From Pseudomonas neuropathica (GTDB lineage: Bacteria > Pseudomonadota > Gammaproteobacteria > Pseudomonadales > Pseudomonadaceae): a stretch of 64,000 bases of DNA. Both the position numbers and the translations under genes were made by a program. Positions 43,940 through 53,028 of the stretch are shown piece after piece (the stretch's first letter is position 1; every line of letters starts with the position of its first letter). Where the stretch lies: positions 62,001 through 126,000 of the forward strand of contig NZ_JACOPX010000001.1 in assembly GCF_015461835.1 (NCBI RefSeq), written 5' to 3'. The notes under the pieces are model-generated. The model was not told the DNA's origin. It worked only from the letters and a program-made list of their open reading frames with translations, and made no database searches.

Positions 43940-44917
43940 ATGAAAAAACAGGTCGTGTTGTACAAGAAACTTTCACCCGCGCTGATGGCGCGTCTGCAGC
44001 AACAGTGCGAAGTGACGCTGATCAACAGCATCGACGCCGACGGCCTCATGCAACTGCGTGATGCCCTGCCCCGCGCCCACGGTTTACTCGGCGCCAGCCT
44101 GAAACTCGATGCGGCGTTGCTTGATCTGGCACCACAACTCGAAGCCATCGCCAGCGTCTCAGTCGGCGTCGATAACTACGACATCGATTACCTGAGCCGG
44201 CGCAAGATCCTCCTGAGCAACACCCCGGACGTGCTCACCGAAACCACCGCCGACACCGGTTTCGCCCTGATCCTCGCCGCCGCCCGGCGTGTGGTGGAAC
44301 TGGCGAACATGGTGCGCAGCGGCCAATGGAGCCGCAATATCGGCCCGGCGCATTTCGGCACCGACGTGCATGGCAAGACGTTGGGGATTATCGGCATGGG
44401 CCGCATCGGCGAAGCGCTGGCGCAGCGAGGGCATTTCGGATTCGGCATGCCGGTGATCTATCACAGTCAGTCGCGCAAACCGGCGGTCGAGGCGCGATTC
44501 GATGCGCAATACCGCAGCCTTGAGGATCTGCTGAAACAAGCTGACTTCATTTGCCTGACCTTGCCGCTGACAGCGCAGACCGAAAAGTTGATTGGCGCTG
44601 AGCAGTTTGCGCTGATGCGCCCGGAAAGCATCTTCATCAATATCTCGCGGGGCAAGGTGGTGGATGAGGCGGCGATGATTGATGCACTGCGTCATCAACG
44701 GATTCGTGCCGCAGGACTGGATGTGTTCGAGCGTGAGCCACTGAATCACGATTCGCCGTTGTTGCAGCTCAATAATGTGGTGGCAACACCGCACATGGGT
44801 TCGGCGACGCATGAAACGCGTGAGGCGATGGCGCGCTGTGCGGTGGAGAATCTGTTGGCAGCGTTGAATGGCGAGAAACCGGCGAATCTGGTGAATCCAT
44901 CGGCTTGGCAGGGCTGA
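43940..44917 (+). CDS. kguD: KguD, 2-keto-6-phosphogluconate reductase
   Basis: 325 residues from ATG 43940. D-2-hydroxyacid dehydrogenase family: nucleotide loop LGIIGMGRIGEALAQR, FINISRGKVVDEAAMIDAL with the substrate arginine elsewhere (SVSVGVDNYD region), and the catalytic histidine in TPHMGSATHETREAM. It reduces 2-keto-6-phosphogluconate to 6-phosphogluconate, feeding the Entner-Doudoroff pathway. Last kgu gene. Confidence 0.92.
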   Translation: MKKQVVLYKKLSPALMARLQQQCEVTLINSIDADGLMQLRDALPRAHGLLGASLKLDAALLDLAPQLEAIASVSVGVDNYDIDYLSRRKILLSNTPDVLTETTADTGFALILAAARRVVELANMVRSGQWSRNIGPAHFGTDVHGKTLGIIGMGRIGEALAQRGHFGFGMPVIYHSQSRKPAVEARFDAQYRSLEDLLKQADFICLTLPLTAQTEKLIGAEQFALMRPESIFINISRGKVVDEAAMIDALRHQRIRAAGLDVFEREPLNHDSPLLQLNNVVATPHMGSATHETREAMARCAVENLLAALNGEKPANLVNPSAWQG

Positions 44918-45045
44918 GATTTTCCGTGGCTGGTCTGGCCTCATGACTGACAGACTGGCTCTCACAGGGTTGAGGATAAACATCCATCCGAAATCATGGT
45001 GGGAGCTGGTTTGCCAGTCCCAGAATCAGTGCAGGTAATAGCGTT

Positions 45046-45930
45046 TCAACGGGATGGTCCCATTCGCTCGCGCAGAAACTCGATAAATCGTTGCGTCTTT
45101 GCCGGTAACAGGCGCGTCTCGGTTATTGCGTAAACCGGCACTGCGCTGGCCTGCCACTCCAGCAATATCTGACGCAAGCGACCGCTTGCCAGGTCGTCAG
45201 CAACAATCTCCCTCTCCATGATGACGATACCCAGATCAAGTCCCGCCAGACGCCTGAGCATACCCACGCTGTTGAGCACAAAACGTCCGCCCACACTGAC
45301 GTCGACCATTTCTTCCGCTCGGTGCAACGACCAGGTGTCTGTCTTCGCGGAACTCAAGCGCAAACACTGATGCTGTGTCAGTTCAGCCGGGGTTTTCGGC
45401 TCGCCGAACAGCGCCAGATAACCCGGTGAGGCGTAGACGTAACGCGGCAGTCGCGCCAGTGGACGAGCGATGAAGGTGGAGTCAGGCGGCTCCCCCATTC
45501 GAATGGCGACATCCACGGGTTCGGCCACCAGATCAACACGTCTCGGGGAGAGGTCGAATTCGAAGTCGATACCGGGAAAATGGCCGGCGAACTCGGCGAT
45601 CAGTGGGGCCAAATAAATATTGGCGAAATCCACTGGCATCGAAACACGCAGCAGGCCACTGGGCTGGGCCAACATCTCGCCCAGTTGTTCATGGGCCAGG
45701 CGCGCCTCGTCGACAATGCGCTGGCAGCGCTCGAAATACACCTGACCAGCCTCGGTGGTTTCAATTTTTCGCGTGGTGCGGTGCAGCAGCCTCAGGCCAA
45801 TCGCCTTCTCCAGACTGCTGATCCGGCGTGAAAGCGTCGAGCCCGGCATGCCCATGTTTTCGGCGGCCCGACGAAAACTGCGGGCTCTGACGACCTCAAC
45901 GAACAAGGCCATGTCGTTTAAAAGCTCCAT
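45046..45930 (-). CDS. LysR-family transcriptional regulator
   Basis: 294 residues. HTH at ~5-60 (MALFVEVVRARSFRRAAENMGMPGSTLSRRISSLEKAIGLRLLHR) and a LysR substrate domain. Belongs to the CrgA-like branch (SPRRVDLVAEPVDVAIRMG). Divergent from the ene-reductase across 109 bp, so it probably controls that gene. Confidence 0.9.
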   Translation of the reverse strand: MELLNDMALFVEVVRARSFRRAAENMGMPGSTLSRRISSLEKAIGLRLLHRTTRKIETTEAGQVYFERCQRIVDEARLAHEQLGEMLAQPSGLLRVSMPVDFANIYLAPLIAEFAGHFPGIDFEFDLSPRRVDLVAEPVDVAIRMGEPPDSTFIARPLARLPRYVYASPGYLALFGEPKTPAELTQHQCLRLSSAKTDTWSLHRAEEMVDVSVGGRFVLNSVGMLRRLAGLDLGIVIMEREIVADDLASGRLRQILLEWQASAVPVYAITETRLLPAKTQRFIEFLRERMGPSR

Positions 45931-46039
45931 GCTGATTGCGCCACTTATGGATTAATAAATTCCAAAGTACCATCTTTATCCCAAATTCAAAGCCGGCGAT
46001 GATTCTTTCAGTCTTTTTTACTCACTGCGAGGATCCACC

Positions 46040-47113
46040 ATGAGCCAGCTGTTTACTTCCGTACGTATTGGCCGCGCTAACCTGAACAACCGTCTGGTCA
46101 TGGCACCGATGACCCGCAGTCGCGCAGAACCCGATGGCACACCGGGCGCATTGGCCGCTGAGTACTATGCGCAGCGTGCTTCTGTAGGCTTGATTGTGAC
46201 TGAAGGCACTCAGCCTTCTGATGATGGCCAGGGTTATCTCACGACTCCGGGCATCTATACCGATGCGCATGTTGCTGGCTGGAAGAATGTATCCACGGCG
46301 GTACATGACAAGGGCGGCACACTGTTTATTCAACTGATGCACGCTGGGCGCATGTCTCATCCGGACAACACTGCGCATCATCGCCAAGGTGTCGCCCCCT
46401 CCGCGATCGCTCCGAATACGCCGATGTTCACGCTCAAGGGCATGCAAGACATTCCGCAACCGCGTGCACTGACCACTGAAGAAGTGCACCAGACCGTTGC
46501 CGACTTTCGTTTTGCTGCGCGCCGCGCCATCGAAGCTGGCGCGGACGGTGTGGAAATCCACGGCGCGAACGCCTACCTGGTACAGCAGTTCTTTGCCCCG
46601 AGCGCGAACGAGCGAAACGATGAATACGGCGGCTCGATCGAGAATCGCGCACGATTTGCCATCGAGGTCGCGGCGGCTGTTGCGGAGGAAATCGGCGCCG
46701 ATCGAACGGCGATTCGCCTGTCACCCGGGATCAAACTATGGGGCATCGACGAGGGCGAAGATGGGCCGGATCTTTATCGCCATCTGGTCGCCGAACTCAA
46801 TGCGTTGGGACTGGCCTATCTCCATATCATGGATCAAGGCAACGAGCCGCTGCTGCTCGACATTCGCAAGCTCTGGAAACACGCTCTGATTCTGAATCGG
46901 CCCGGACGTACCCGCGATCAGATCGGCACCGATGTCGCTGCGGGGCTGGCCGATCTCGAAGCTTATGGTCAGTTTATTTTGGCTAACCCGGATTTTGCCG
47001 CACGGCTCAAGGCCGGCGCGCCGATGAATGAGGCGGATCGCAGCACTTACTTTGGCGGCAGCGCTCAGGGTTACACGGATTACGGCACGCTGGCCGAAGC
47101 GCGGAGTGCCTGA
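46040..47113 (+). CDS. Old-yellow-enzyme ene-reductase (NemA/XenB family)
   Basis: 357 residues. FMN barrel with LNNRLVMAPMTRSRA, FIQLMHAGRMS, the substrate pair in DGVEIHGANAYLVQQFF (H and N), SANERNDEYGGSIENRARF and IANPD-like FILANPDF. Reduces activated alkenes, nitro compounds or nitrate esters with NAD(P)H. Controlled, by position, by the divergent LysR gene. Confidence 0.93.
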   Translation: MSQLFTSVRIGRANLNNRLVMAPMTRSRAEPDGTPGALAAEYYAQRASVGLIVTEGTQPSDDGQGYLTTPGIYTDAHVAGWKNVSTAVHDKGGTLFIQLMHAGRMSHPDNTAHHRQGVAPSAIAPNTPMFTLKGMQDIPQPRALTTEEVHQTVADFRFAARRAIEAGADGVEIHGANAYLVQQFFAPSANERNDEYGGSIENRARFAIEVAAAVAEEIGADRTAIRLSPGIKLWGIDEGEDGPDLYRHLVAELNALGLAYLHIMDQGNEPLLLDIRKLWKHALILNRPGRTRDQIGTDVAAGLADLEAYGQFILANPDFAARLKAGAPMNEADRSTYFGGSAQGYTDYGTLAEARSA

Positions 47114-47142
47114 TACCGGAGTACCACACAGAGAATCAAGAC

Positions 47143-47220
47143 TAAAAGATCGCAGCCTTCGGCAGCTCCCGCTTTCGCAATGCATGACCACGCAAGCGTT
47201 ACGGGTAGCTGCGATCTTTC
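47143..47220. repeat. Degenerate repeat of the GCTGCGATCTTTTGA family
   Basis: One good arm (AAAAGATCGCAGCCTTCGGC) and a partial opposite arm GGTAGCTGCGATCTTTC between convergent genes; its edge reaches the end of aruH. Confidence 0.7.
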
Positions 47221-48406
47221 ACGCACTGCGCGCCTGTAAAAGCTGCGCCGCACACAATGCAATCCGCGCACAGGCATCCGCCAGTTTCACCCGGTCCAGC
47301 ACCAGCCCGATCCGAATATGCCCCGCCGCACTCGGCCCGAACGCCTCCCCGGCCAACACTGACACGCCATAGCCCTCCAGCAACTGCTCGGCAAATGCCT
47401 GGGCATCCAGCCCAGTCTGGCGCACATCGACCATCACAAACATGCCTCCATCAGGACGAATCGGGTACAGCCCCGGACAACCATTCAAACGCTCGCAGAC
47501 CAGGTCCCGGCGCAGACGATATTCCTCGCGCATCTGCGTCACTTCCGGCAGATCCGACTCCAGCGCAATCTGCGCGGCTTTCTGCACAAAGTCCGGCAAC
47601 CCGAACAACATGCTCAGCGACAAATTGACCAAATGCTCGGCCAGCGATTTCGGCCCGATCATCCAGCCGATACGCCAGCCGGTCATGGCGTGGGATTTCG
47701 ACAGGCTGTTGATCGTCGCCGTGCGTTCGGCCATGCCCGGCAAACTCGCCGGACTGACGTGCTGACCTTCGTAAAGCAAATCGCTATAGACCTCGTCGCT
47801 GATCAGCCACAAGTCATGGCGGATGCACAGCGCCGCCAGTTCCTGCCAGATCAGCAGTGACAGGCTCGCGCCGCTGGGGTTGTTTGGACTGTTGAGCAGC
47901 ATGGCGCGGGTTTTCGGGGTGATGCGCGCGGCGACGTCGACCGGATCGACACGAAAACCATTTTCCGGGCGCACCGGCACCGGCACCACCGTCGCGCCAC
48001 ACGCGCCAAACACGCCTTCGTAGGTGACGTACATGGGTTCGGCGACGATCACTTCATCGCCGGGATCGAGCAGACATTGCGCCACCGAATACACCGCGCA
48101 TTGCGCGCCGGGCATGATGATTACGTGGTCGGCATCCACCGCTTGCCCGCTGCGCCGACGATGGCGTTCGGCAATCAGCTTGCGCAGTGCCAAACGGCCA
48201 CGCACTTCGGAGTAATGGGTATCACCCGCCAGCAAGCTGTCGATCGCGCCGTGGACAATCGGCAGCGGTGTATCGAAATCCGGGTCGCCCACGCTCAGCA
48301 GCAGGATATCGACACCCTCGGCGCGCAGCTCCAGCGCTCGGTCGTGAATCTGCCAGGCAGCGGCTCCCTCCCCGGCGATTCGTTGGGTCAAGGCTGAATA
48401 GCGCAT
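47219..48406 (-). CDS. aruH: AruH-like arginine:pyruvate transaminase
   Basis: 395 residues from ATG 48406 (MRYSALTQRIAGEGAAAW), AGGAG upstream. Class I PLP aminotransferase: NSPNNPSGASL, ISDEVYSDLLYEG, and PLP lysine in NSLSKSHAMTGWRIGW. N-terminus, HVSPASLPGMAERTATINSLSK and GVSVLAGEAFGPSAAGHIR agree closely with P. aeruginosa AruH as I remember it, which starts the arginine transaminase pathway. The other aru genes are not in the window. Confidence 0.85.
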   Translation of the reverse strand: MRYSALTQRIAGEGAAAWQIHDRALELRAEGVDILLLSVGDPDFDTPLPIVHGAIDSLLAGDTHYSEVRGRLALRKLIAERHRRRSGQAVDADHVIIMPGAQCAVYSVAQCLLDPGDEVIVAEPMYVTYEGVFGACGATVVPVPVRPENGFRVDPVDVAARITPKTRAMLLNSPNNPSGASLSLLIWQELAALCIRHDLWLISDEVYSDLLYEGQHVSPASLPGMAERTATINSLSKSHAMTGWRIGWMIGPKSLAEHLVNLSLSMLFGLPDFVQKAAQIALESDLPEVTQMREEYRLRRDLVCERLNGCPGLYPIRPDGGMFVMVDVRQTGLDAQAFAEQLLEGYGVSVLAGEAFGPSAAGHIRIGLVLDRVKLADACARIALCAAQLLQARSA

Positions 48407-48447
48407 GTACGTCTCCTGATTGCGCGGTCTCCAGCCTTCACCGTATC

Positions 48448-50073
48448 TCAAATCACGAAACGCGCCACCATGGCATTCAAATCCACCGCCAGACGCGACA
48501 GTTCGTGGGTCGCGGCGCTGGTCTGGTTGGCCCCGGCGGCCGATTGCGTGGCCAGATCGCGGATGTTGACCAGGTTGCGGTCGACTTCACGCGAGACCTG
48601 CGCCTGCTCTTCCGAGGCGCTGGCGATCACCAGATTGCGTTCGTTGATCTGATGGATCGACTGGGTGATCTGCTCCAGCGCAACCCCAGCGGCGCGGGCC
48701 ATTTCCAGGGTGGTCTGGGTGCGCTGATTGCTTTGTTGCATCGACGAAACGGCTTCGCCGGTACCGTTCTGGATGCCGGCGACCATTTTTTCGATTTCCT
48801 GGGTCGATTGCGCAGTGCGATGAGCCAGCGCGCGCACTTCGTCTGCAACCACGGCAAAACCGCGCCCGGCCTCACCGGCGCGGGCGGCTTCGATCGCTGC
48901 GTTGAGCGCCAGCAGGTTGGTCTGTTCGGCGATGGCACGGATCACGTCAAGCACTTTGCCGATGTCACGACCCTGCGCGGCGAGGCCTTCGATCATCTGC
49001 GCGGTGTTCTGCACGTCGTGGGTCATGGTCTGGATGGCGTCGACGGTTTTCACCACTTGGTCGCGACCTTCGCGAGCGGCATGAGTCGACTGGTTCGAGG
49101 CTTCGGAGGTCGACACGGCGTTGCGCGCCACTTCTTCGACAGCGGCGGTCATCTCGTTGACGGCGGTGGCGGCTTGCTCGATTTCGTTGTTCTGCTGCTG
49201 CAGGCCACGGGAGGCTTCTTCGGTCACCGCGCTGAGCTCTTCGGCAGCGGCGCCCAGTTGCGTGGCGGAGCCGGCGATCTGTTCGATGGTTTTGCGCAGG
49301 TTGCTCTGCATGGTGGCGAGCGCCTGCAGCAACTGCGTCGCTTCGTCTTTGCCGTCGACTTCGATGGTTTTGGTGAGGTTACCGTCGGCGATGGTTTGCG
49401 CCGCCAGTACGGCGCGGTTCAGCGGGGTGACGATGCTGCGGGTCAGCAGCAGTGCCAACAACACCGTCGCCAACGCCGCAATCACGGCAACAATGACGAT
49501 ACCGGTAATGGCGCTGTCGTAATGCTCACCCGCCTGAGTCGAGGCAACTTTCGCACCTGCGGCGTTGATTGCAATCAGCTTGTTGAGCTGTTCGCCCATC
49601 TGGTCGGTGCCGTCCTTGATCCGCGTGTTGATGAGCGTGCGCATCTCATCGACCTTGTCCTGACGCGACAGCTCCATCATCTGGTTTTGCGCTTGCAGGT
49701 AGTTGTCGAGCGTCGTCGCGAAAGCCTGATACAAGGCACGTTCATCGGCCTCGGCAGGTAGCGCAGCGTAACTCGCCTGAGCACTGCGTACCTTGTCTAC
49801 CAGCACGCCAATGCGTGTTTGCGCCTCTTGCAGACCGGCAGGGTCGCGGTTGACCAGAATCCGGAACGACAGAATCCGCAGACGTAGAACGTTTTCCGTC
49901 ACCACGCCAAGGTACGTCACGCTGGGCAGTTGGTTGGTCTCCATGTCGATCGAGGCTTGACGGATAGTGCTCATGCGGTTGACGGCGAACACGCCGAGCA
50001 CGATCACCAACAAGGCGATAAAGGCAAAACCGAGGAAGGCACGAGGCGCGATATTCAGGTTACGCAGGGACAT
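48448..50073 (-). CDS. Methyl-accepting chemotaxis protein
   Basis: 541 residues. TM1 ~12-31 ([20 protein letters not shown]), a ~155-residue periplasmic four-helix-bundle sensor, TM2 ~190-211 ([22 protein letters not shown]), HAMP, and a cytoplasmic signalling domain with the hairpin tip [41 protein letters not shown]. Signals to CheA-CheW. Ligand unknown. Overlapping plus-strand frames are shadows. Confidence 0.95.
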   Translation of the reverse strand: MSLRNLNIAPRAFLGFAFIALLVIVLGVFAVNRMSTIRQASIDMETNQLPSVTYLGVVTENVLRLRILSFRILVNRDPAGLQEAQTRIGVLVDKVRSAQASYAALPAEADERALYQAFATTLDNYLQAQNQMMELSRQDKVDEMRTLINTRIKDGTDQMGEQLNKLIAINAAGAKVASTQAGEHYDSAITGIVIVAVIAALATVLLALLLTRSIVTPLNRAVLAAQTIADGNLTKTIEVDGKDEATQLLQALATMQSNLRKTIEQIAGSATQLGAAAEELSAVTEEASRGLQQQNNEIEQAATAVNEMTAAVEEVARNAVSTSEASNQSTHAAREGRDQVVKTVDAIQTMTHDVQNTAQMIEGLAAQGRDIGKVLDVIRAIAEQTNLLALNAAIEAARAGEAGRGFAVVADEVRALAHRTAQSTQEIEKMVAGIQNGTGEAVSSMQQSNQRTQTTLEMARAAGVALEQITQSIHQINERNLVIASASEEQAQVSREVDRNLVNIRDLATQSAAGANQTSAATHELSRLAVDLNAMVARFVI

Positions 50074-50381
50074 AGTTGAGCTCTCGAAAGATAGAAACTA
50101 CGAGCGTCCATGCGTCATCACTGGCCCGAGGGGGGCGGGCTCAGTCTGGCGTCACTGTTTTAGGAAGTTATGTGCGCGCCTGTTAGCTGTATCGGCCAGG
50201 CTTTAGGAAGATTGCGGGTCAATCGCAACTATTTTTCCGAGTGTTACAGCAATGAAACACCGTTAATCTCTTTGTGTAGGAGCTGCCGATGGCTCGGGCC
50301 GCGATCGGACGATCTTTTGATCTGAGCTTTTAAAAGCAAAATCAAAAGATCGCAGCCTTCGGCAGCTCCTACAGGATTTGC
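50074..50381. other. Spacer between chemoreceptor and glycerate kinase genes
   Basis: 308 bp. The first half is the upstream region of the chemoreceptor without clear boxes; the second half is the repeat at 50275-50374. Confidence 0.6.
50275..50374. repeat. Inverted repeat of the GCTGCGATCTTTTGA family
   Basis: TGTAGGAGCTGCCGATGGCT arm, with an interrupted middle, and TCGCAGCCTTCGGCAGCTCC arm after the glycerate kinase gene. Confidence 0.85.
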
Positions 50382-51521
50382 TCAGGATTTCGCGGCAAGC
50401 TGCCAGACACGGGCGATGTCCGTCGCGCGTTCGCGCAACAGGCGCGGTGCTTCGGCGCAGGCCTGCTCTAGCGTCATCGGGCCGCTGGTCACGGCGAATG
50501 CTGCATCGATGCCGTGATCGTAGAGTTCCTGGTAACCCTCGCCCAACGTTCCGGCGATGACGATCACCGGCACGGCGTGCTGTTTGGCAATCCGTGCGAC
50601 ACCGAACGGCGTCTTGCCGCGCAAGGTCTGCGCATCGAAGCGCCCTTCCCCGGTGATCACCAAATCGGCACCTTTGACCGCTTCGGCGAGGCCGACGAGT
50701 TCGGCAACCACTTCAACCCCGGCTTGAAATTGCGCACCGAGGAATGCCTTGGCGGCAAACCCCAGACCACCTGCCGCGCCGCTGCCCGGCTCGTCACGAA
50801 CGTCTTTGCCCAGGGCCTGCGCGCACAGTTCGGCGAAGTGCCCCAAGGCCTGATCGAGTTGCTGCACTTGCGCCGGTGAGGCACCTTTCTGCGGGCCGAA
50901 AATTACGGAAGCGCCGTGCGGACCGCAGAGTGGGTTATTGACGTCCGCTGCAATATCGAAGCGCACGTGCGCCAGTCGCGGGTCGAGTTCGCTCAGATCG
51001 ACACGCGCCAGTTGCGCCAAGGCCAAGCCGCCGGGTACCAACGTCTGTCCTTGCGCATCGAGCAACTTCACGCCCAACGCCTGCACCGCCCCCGCGCCGC
51101 CGTCATTGGTCGCGCTGCCACCGATCGCCAGAATCACCCGTTGCGCGCCGGCATCCAGCGCCGCACGAATCAGTTCGCCGGTACCGAAGGTGCTGCTGAT
51201 GCAGGCATCGCGTTGCCCCAGCGGTACCAATTGCAAGCCACTGGCCTCGGCCATTTCGATAATTGCCGTGTGGTTATGCGGCAACCAGCCCCACGCGGCG
51301 TCGACGGGAGTGCCCAAAGGGCCGCGAACACGGGTGCGGCGCAGTTCGCCTTCGCAAGCGGCGAGGATCGATTCGACCGTGCCTTCGCCGCCATCAGCCA
51401 TCGGGCATTTGATCATCGTTGCCTGCGGCCAGACCTGGGCCAGGCCGAGGGCAATGGCTTCGGCGACGCCTTGGGCACTGAGGCTGTCCTTGAACGAGTC
51501 GGGGGCGATGACGATCTTCAT
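50382..51521 (-). CDS. Glycerate kinase (GlxK/GarK family)
   Basis: 379 residues from the ATG with GGAG upstream. MKIVIAPDSFKDSLSAQGVAEAI, CPMADGGEGTVESIL, LAIGGSATNDGGAGAVQALG and LVITGEGRFDAQTLRGKTPFGVARIA are the family signatures. Phosphorylates D-glycerate using ATP, for glyoxylate or sugar-diacid catabolism. Upstream lies cdaR, transcribed in the same direction, with a REP pair between. Confidence 0.94.
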   Translation of the reverse strand: MKIVIAPDSFKDSLSAQGVAEAIALGLAQVWPQATMIKCPMADGGEGTVESILAACEGELRRTRVRGPLGTPVDAAWGWLPHNHTAIIEMAEASGLQLVPLGQRDACISSTFGTGELIRAALDAGAQRVILAIGGSATNDGGAGAVQALGVKLLDAQGQTLVPGGLALAQLARVDLSELDPRLAHVRFDIAADVNNPLCGPHGASVIFGPQKGASPAQVQQLDQALGHFAELCAQALGKDVRDEPGSGAAGGLGFAAKAFLGAQFQAGVEVVAELVGLAEAVKGADLVITGEGRFDAQTLRGKTPFGVARIAKQHAVPVIVIAGTLGEGYQELYDHGIDAAFAVTSGPMTLEQACAEAPRLLRERATDIARVWQLAAKS

Positions 51522-51648
51522 GGGAATTCTCCGTTTGCAATGCCCCTCATGCTGCCAGTCGGCCTGCGCCTTGACGCCTGTCCGCTGCACAAGTGACGGG
51601 GGCGTTTATTGTTCATTTTCACAAAAGGCTCTGCGGTAACTGTACCGT

Positions 51649-51722
51649 CGCCATCGCGAGCAGGCCCACTCCTACAGGGGAATGCATTGCAAATGTAGGA
51701 GTGAGCCTGCTCGCGATGGCGT
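51649..51722. repeat. REP pair between glycerate kinase and cdaR genes
   Basis: Inverted REP arms around a ~20-bp spacer directly after the cdaR stop. Confidence 0.85.
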
Positions 51723-51738
51723 CTTTGAAGACGCCCAA

Positions 51739-52857
51739 TTAACCCGGATCAGTCTGTGGCAGCAACTGCACCCCCAGATAAAGCGCCAGCATCCCATCGA
51801 GCCGCAGCGGATCAACCCCACTCAACTCGGCAATCCGCTCCATCCGATAACGCAAACTGTTGCGATGAATGCCCAAGGCATCGGCACAGGCCTGACTCTG
51901 GCCATCGTGCTCGCACCAACTGCGCAGCGTCGCCAGCAACTGACCGTTGGCGTCCTTGGCGATCACCTTGCGCAGCGGTTTGAGCAACTCGTCCAGTGCA
52001 TCATCGTTACGATGCCGCCATAACATCACTGGCAATCGATAGCGGTTCAGCGTCAGCAATCGCGAATGCGGCAACACTTCGCGACCATAGGCGAGCAAGT
52101 CGCCCACGCGGCGATAACAACGGCGCAGCCCGGCGAGTCCATCGGCCTGCCCGCCCACGGCAATGCGCAGAATCTTCCAGCCGAGGCTGTCGAGTTTCTC
52201 CAGCAAGCGATCATGCTCGACGTTTTGACTTGCCGGGCGGCACCACAACAGCGATGACTTCGCCGAACTCACGCACCAGCTATCGGGATAACGCGACGTC
52301 AGCCAGGCACTCAACGCCTCGACGGTTTGCCCCGGCCCATGTTCAAGGCCCAGCTCGAACAGATACGGCACTCGCGTCAATTGCGGCTTGAGCCCAAGTT
52401 GCTGCGCTTCATCGACCAGACGCGGCGAGTCCCCCGCCTCGCTCAACAGCAACGCCAGCAGATCATCGCAACGCTGGCGCCGCCATTGCTGCTCGGCCTG
52501 TTGATTGCGCTGGCCGACGAGCATTTCGGCGGTCATGCGCACCAGTTCGGCGTAAGTGCGCAATTGCTCCGGTTCACCGGTGATGCCGAGCACACCGATC
52601 AAGCGTTGATCGAGCAACAGCGGCAGGTTGATCCCGGGCTGCACGCCTTTCAAATGCACAGCGGTCTGCGCGTCGATCTCGACTACGCGACCGTTGGCCA
52701 GCACCAGTTGCGCGCCTTCGTGACGGGTGTTGATGCGCTCCGGTTCACCGCTGCCGAGGATCAGCCCCTGGCTGTCCATGACATTGACGTTGTAGGGCAA
52801 AATAGCCATGGCCCGGTCGACGATGTCCTGGGCGAGGTCGTGATCGAGTTCGAACAT
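51739..52857 (-). CDS. cdaR: CdaR-type sugar-diacid regulator
   Basis: 372 residues from ATG 52857 (MFELDHDLAQDIVDRAMAIL), AAGGATC upstream. N-terminal diacid-recognition domain (LGSGEPERINTRHEGA, GVLGITGEPEQLRTYAELVRM), central GGDEF-like segment, and C-terminal PucR-type helix-turn-helix (ACADALGIHRNSLRYRMERIAELSGVDPLRLDG). Activates genes for glucarate, galactarate or glycerate use. Flanked by glycerate kinase and a divergent MFS porter, its likely targets. Confidence 0.9.
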   Translation of the reverse strand: MFELDHDLAQDIVDRAMAILPYNVNVMDSQGLILGSGEPERINTRHEGAQLVLANGRVVEIDAQTAVHLKGVQPGINLPLLLDQRLIGVLGITGEPEQLRTYAELVRMTAEMLVGQRNQQAEQQWRRQRCDDLLALLLSEAGDSPRLVDEAQQLGLKPQLTRVPYLFELGLEHGPGQTVEALSAWLTSRYPDSWCVSSAKSSLLWCRPASQNVEHDRLLEKLDSLGWKILRIAVGGQADGLAGLRRCYRRVGDLLAYGREVLPHSRLLTLNRYRLPVMLWRHRNDDALDELLKPLRKVIAKDANGQLLATLRSWCEHDGQSQACADALGIHRNSLRYRMERIAELSGVDPLRLDGMLALYLGVQLLPQTDPG

Positions 52858-52901
52858 GATGGGCAAGATCCTTGAAAAACGCGGCGGTCGGTTGTTCACC
52901 C

Positions 52902-52929
52902 GCACAGGGTCTGGCGGCAAACCCTGTGC
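52902..52929. promoter_or_regulatory. Inverted repeat between cdaR and MFS genes
   Basis: GCACAGGGT (52902-52910) and ACCCTGTGC (52921-52929) are perfect 9-bp arms with a 10-bp spacer, in the 171-bp divergent region. Candidate CdaR operator. Confidence 0.5.
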
Positions 52930-53028
52930 TCAGGCACAAAGACAATCCGGCCAAAGGTGACCGAGACTCTCAGGGCGATCAACGTTACCCTTTGCATCGC
53001 AAAAAATCATAATAAAGAGAGAGCCGCT

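Noticed and set aside
48187..49761. A 524-codon plus-strand frame opposite the chemoreceptor
   Set aside because: Antisense shadow of the MCP signalling domain; glycine-rich translation without a family.
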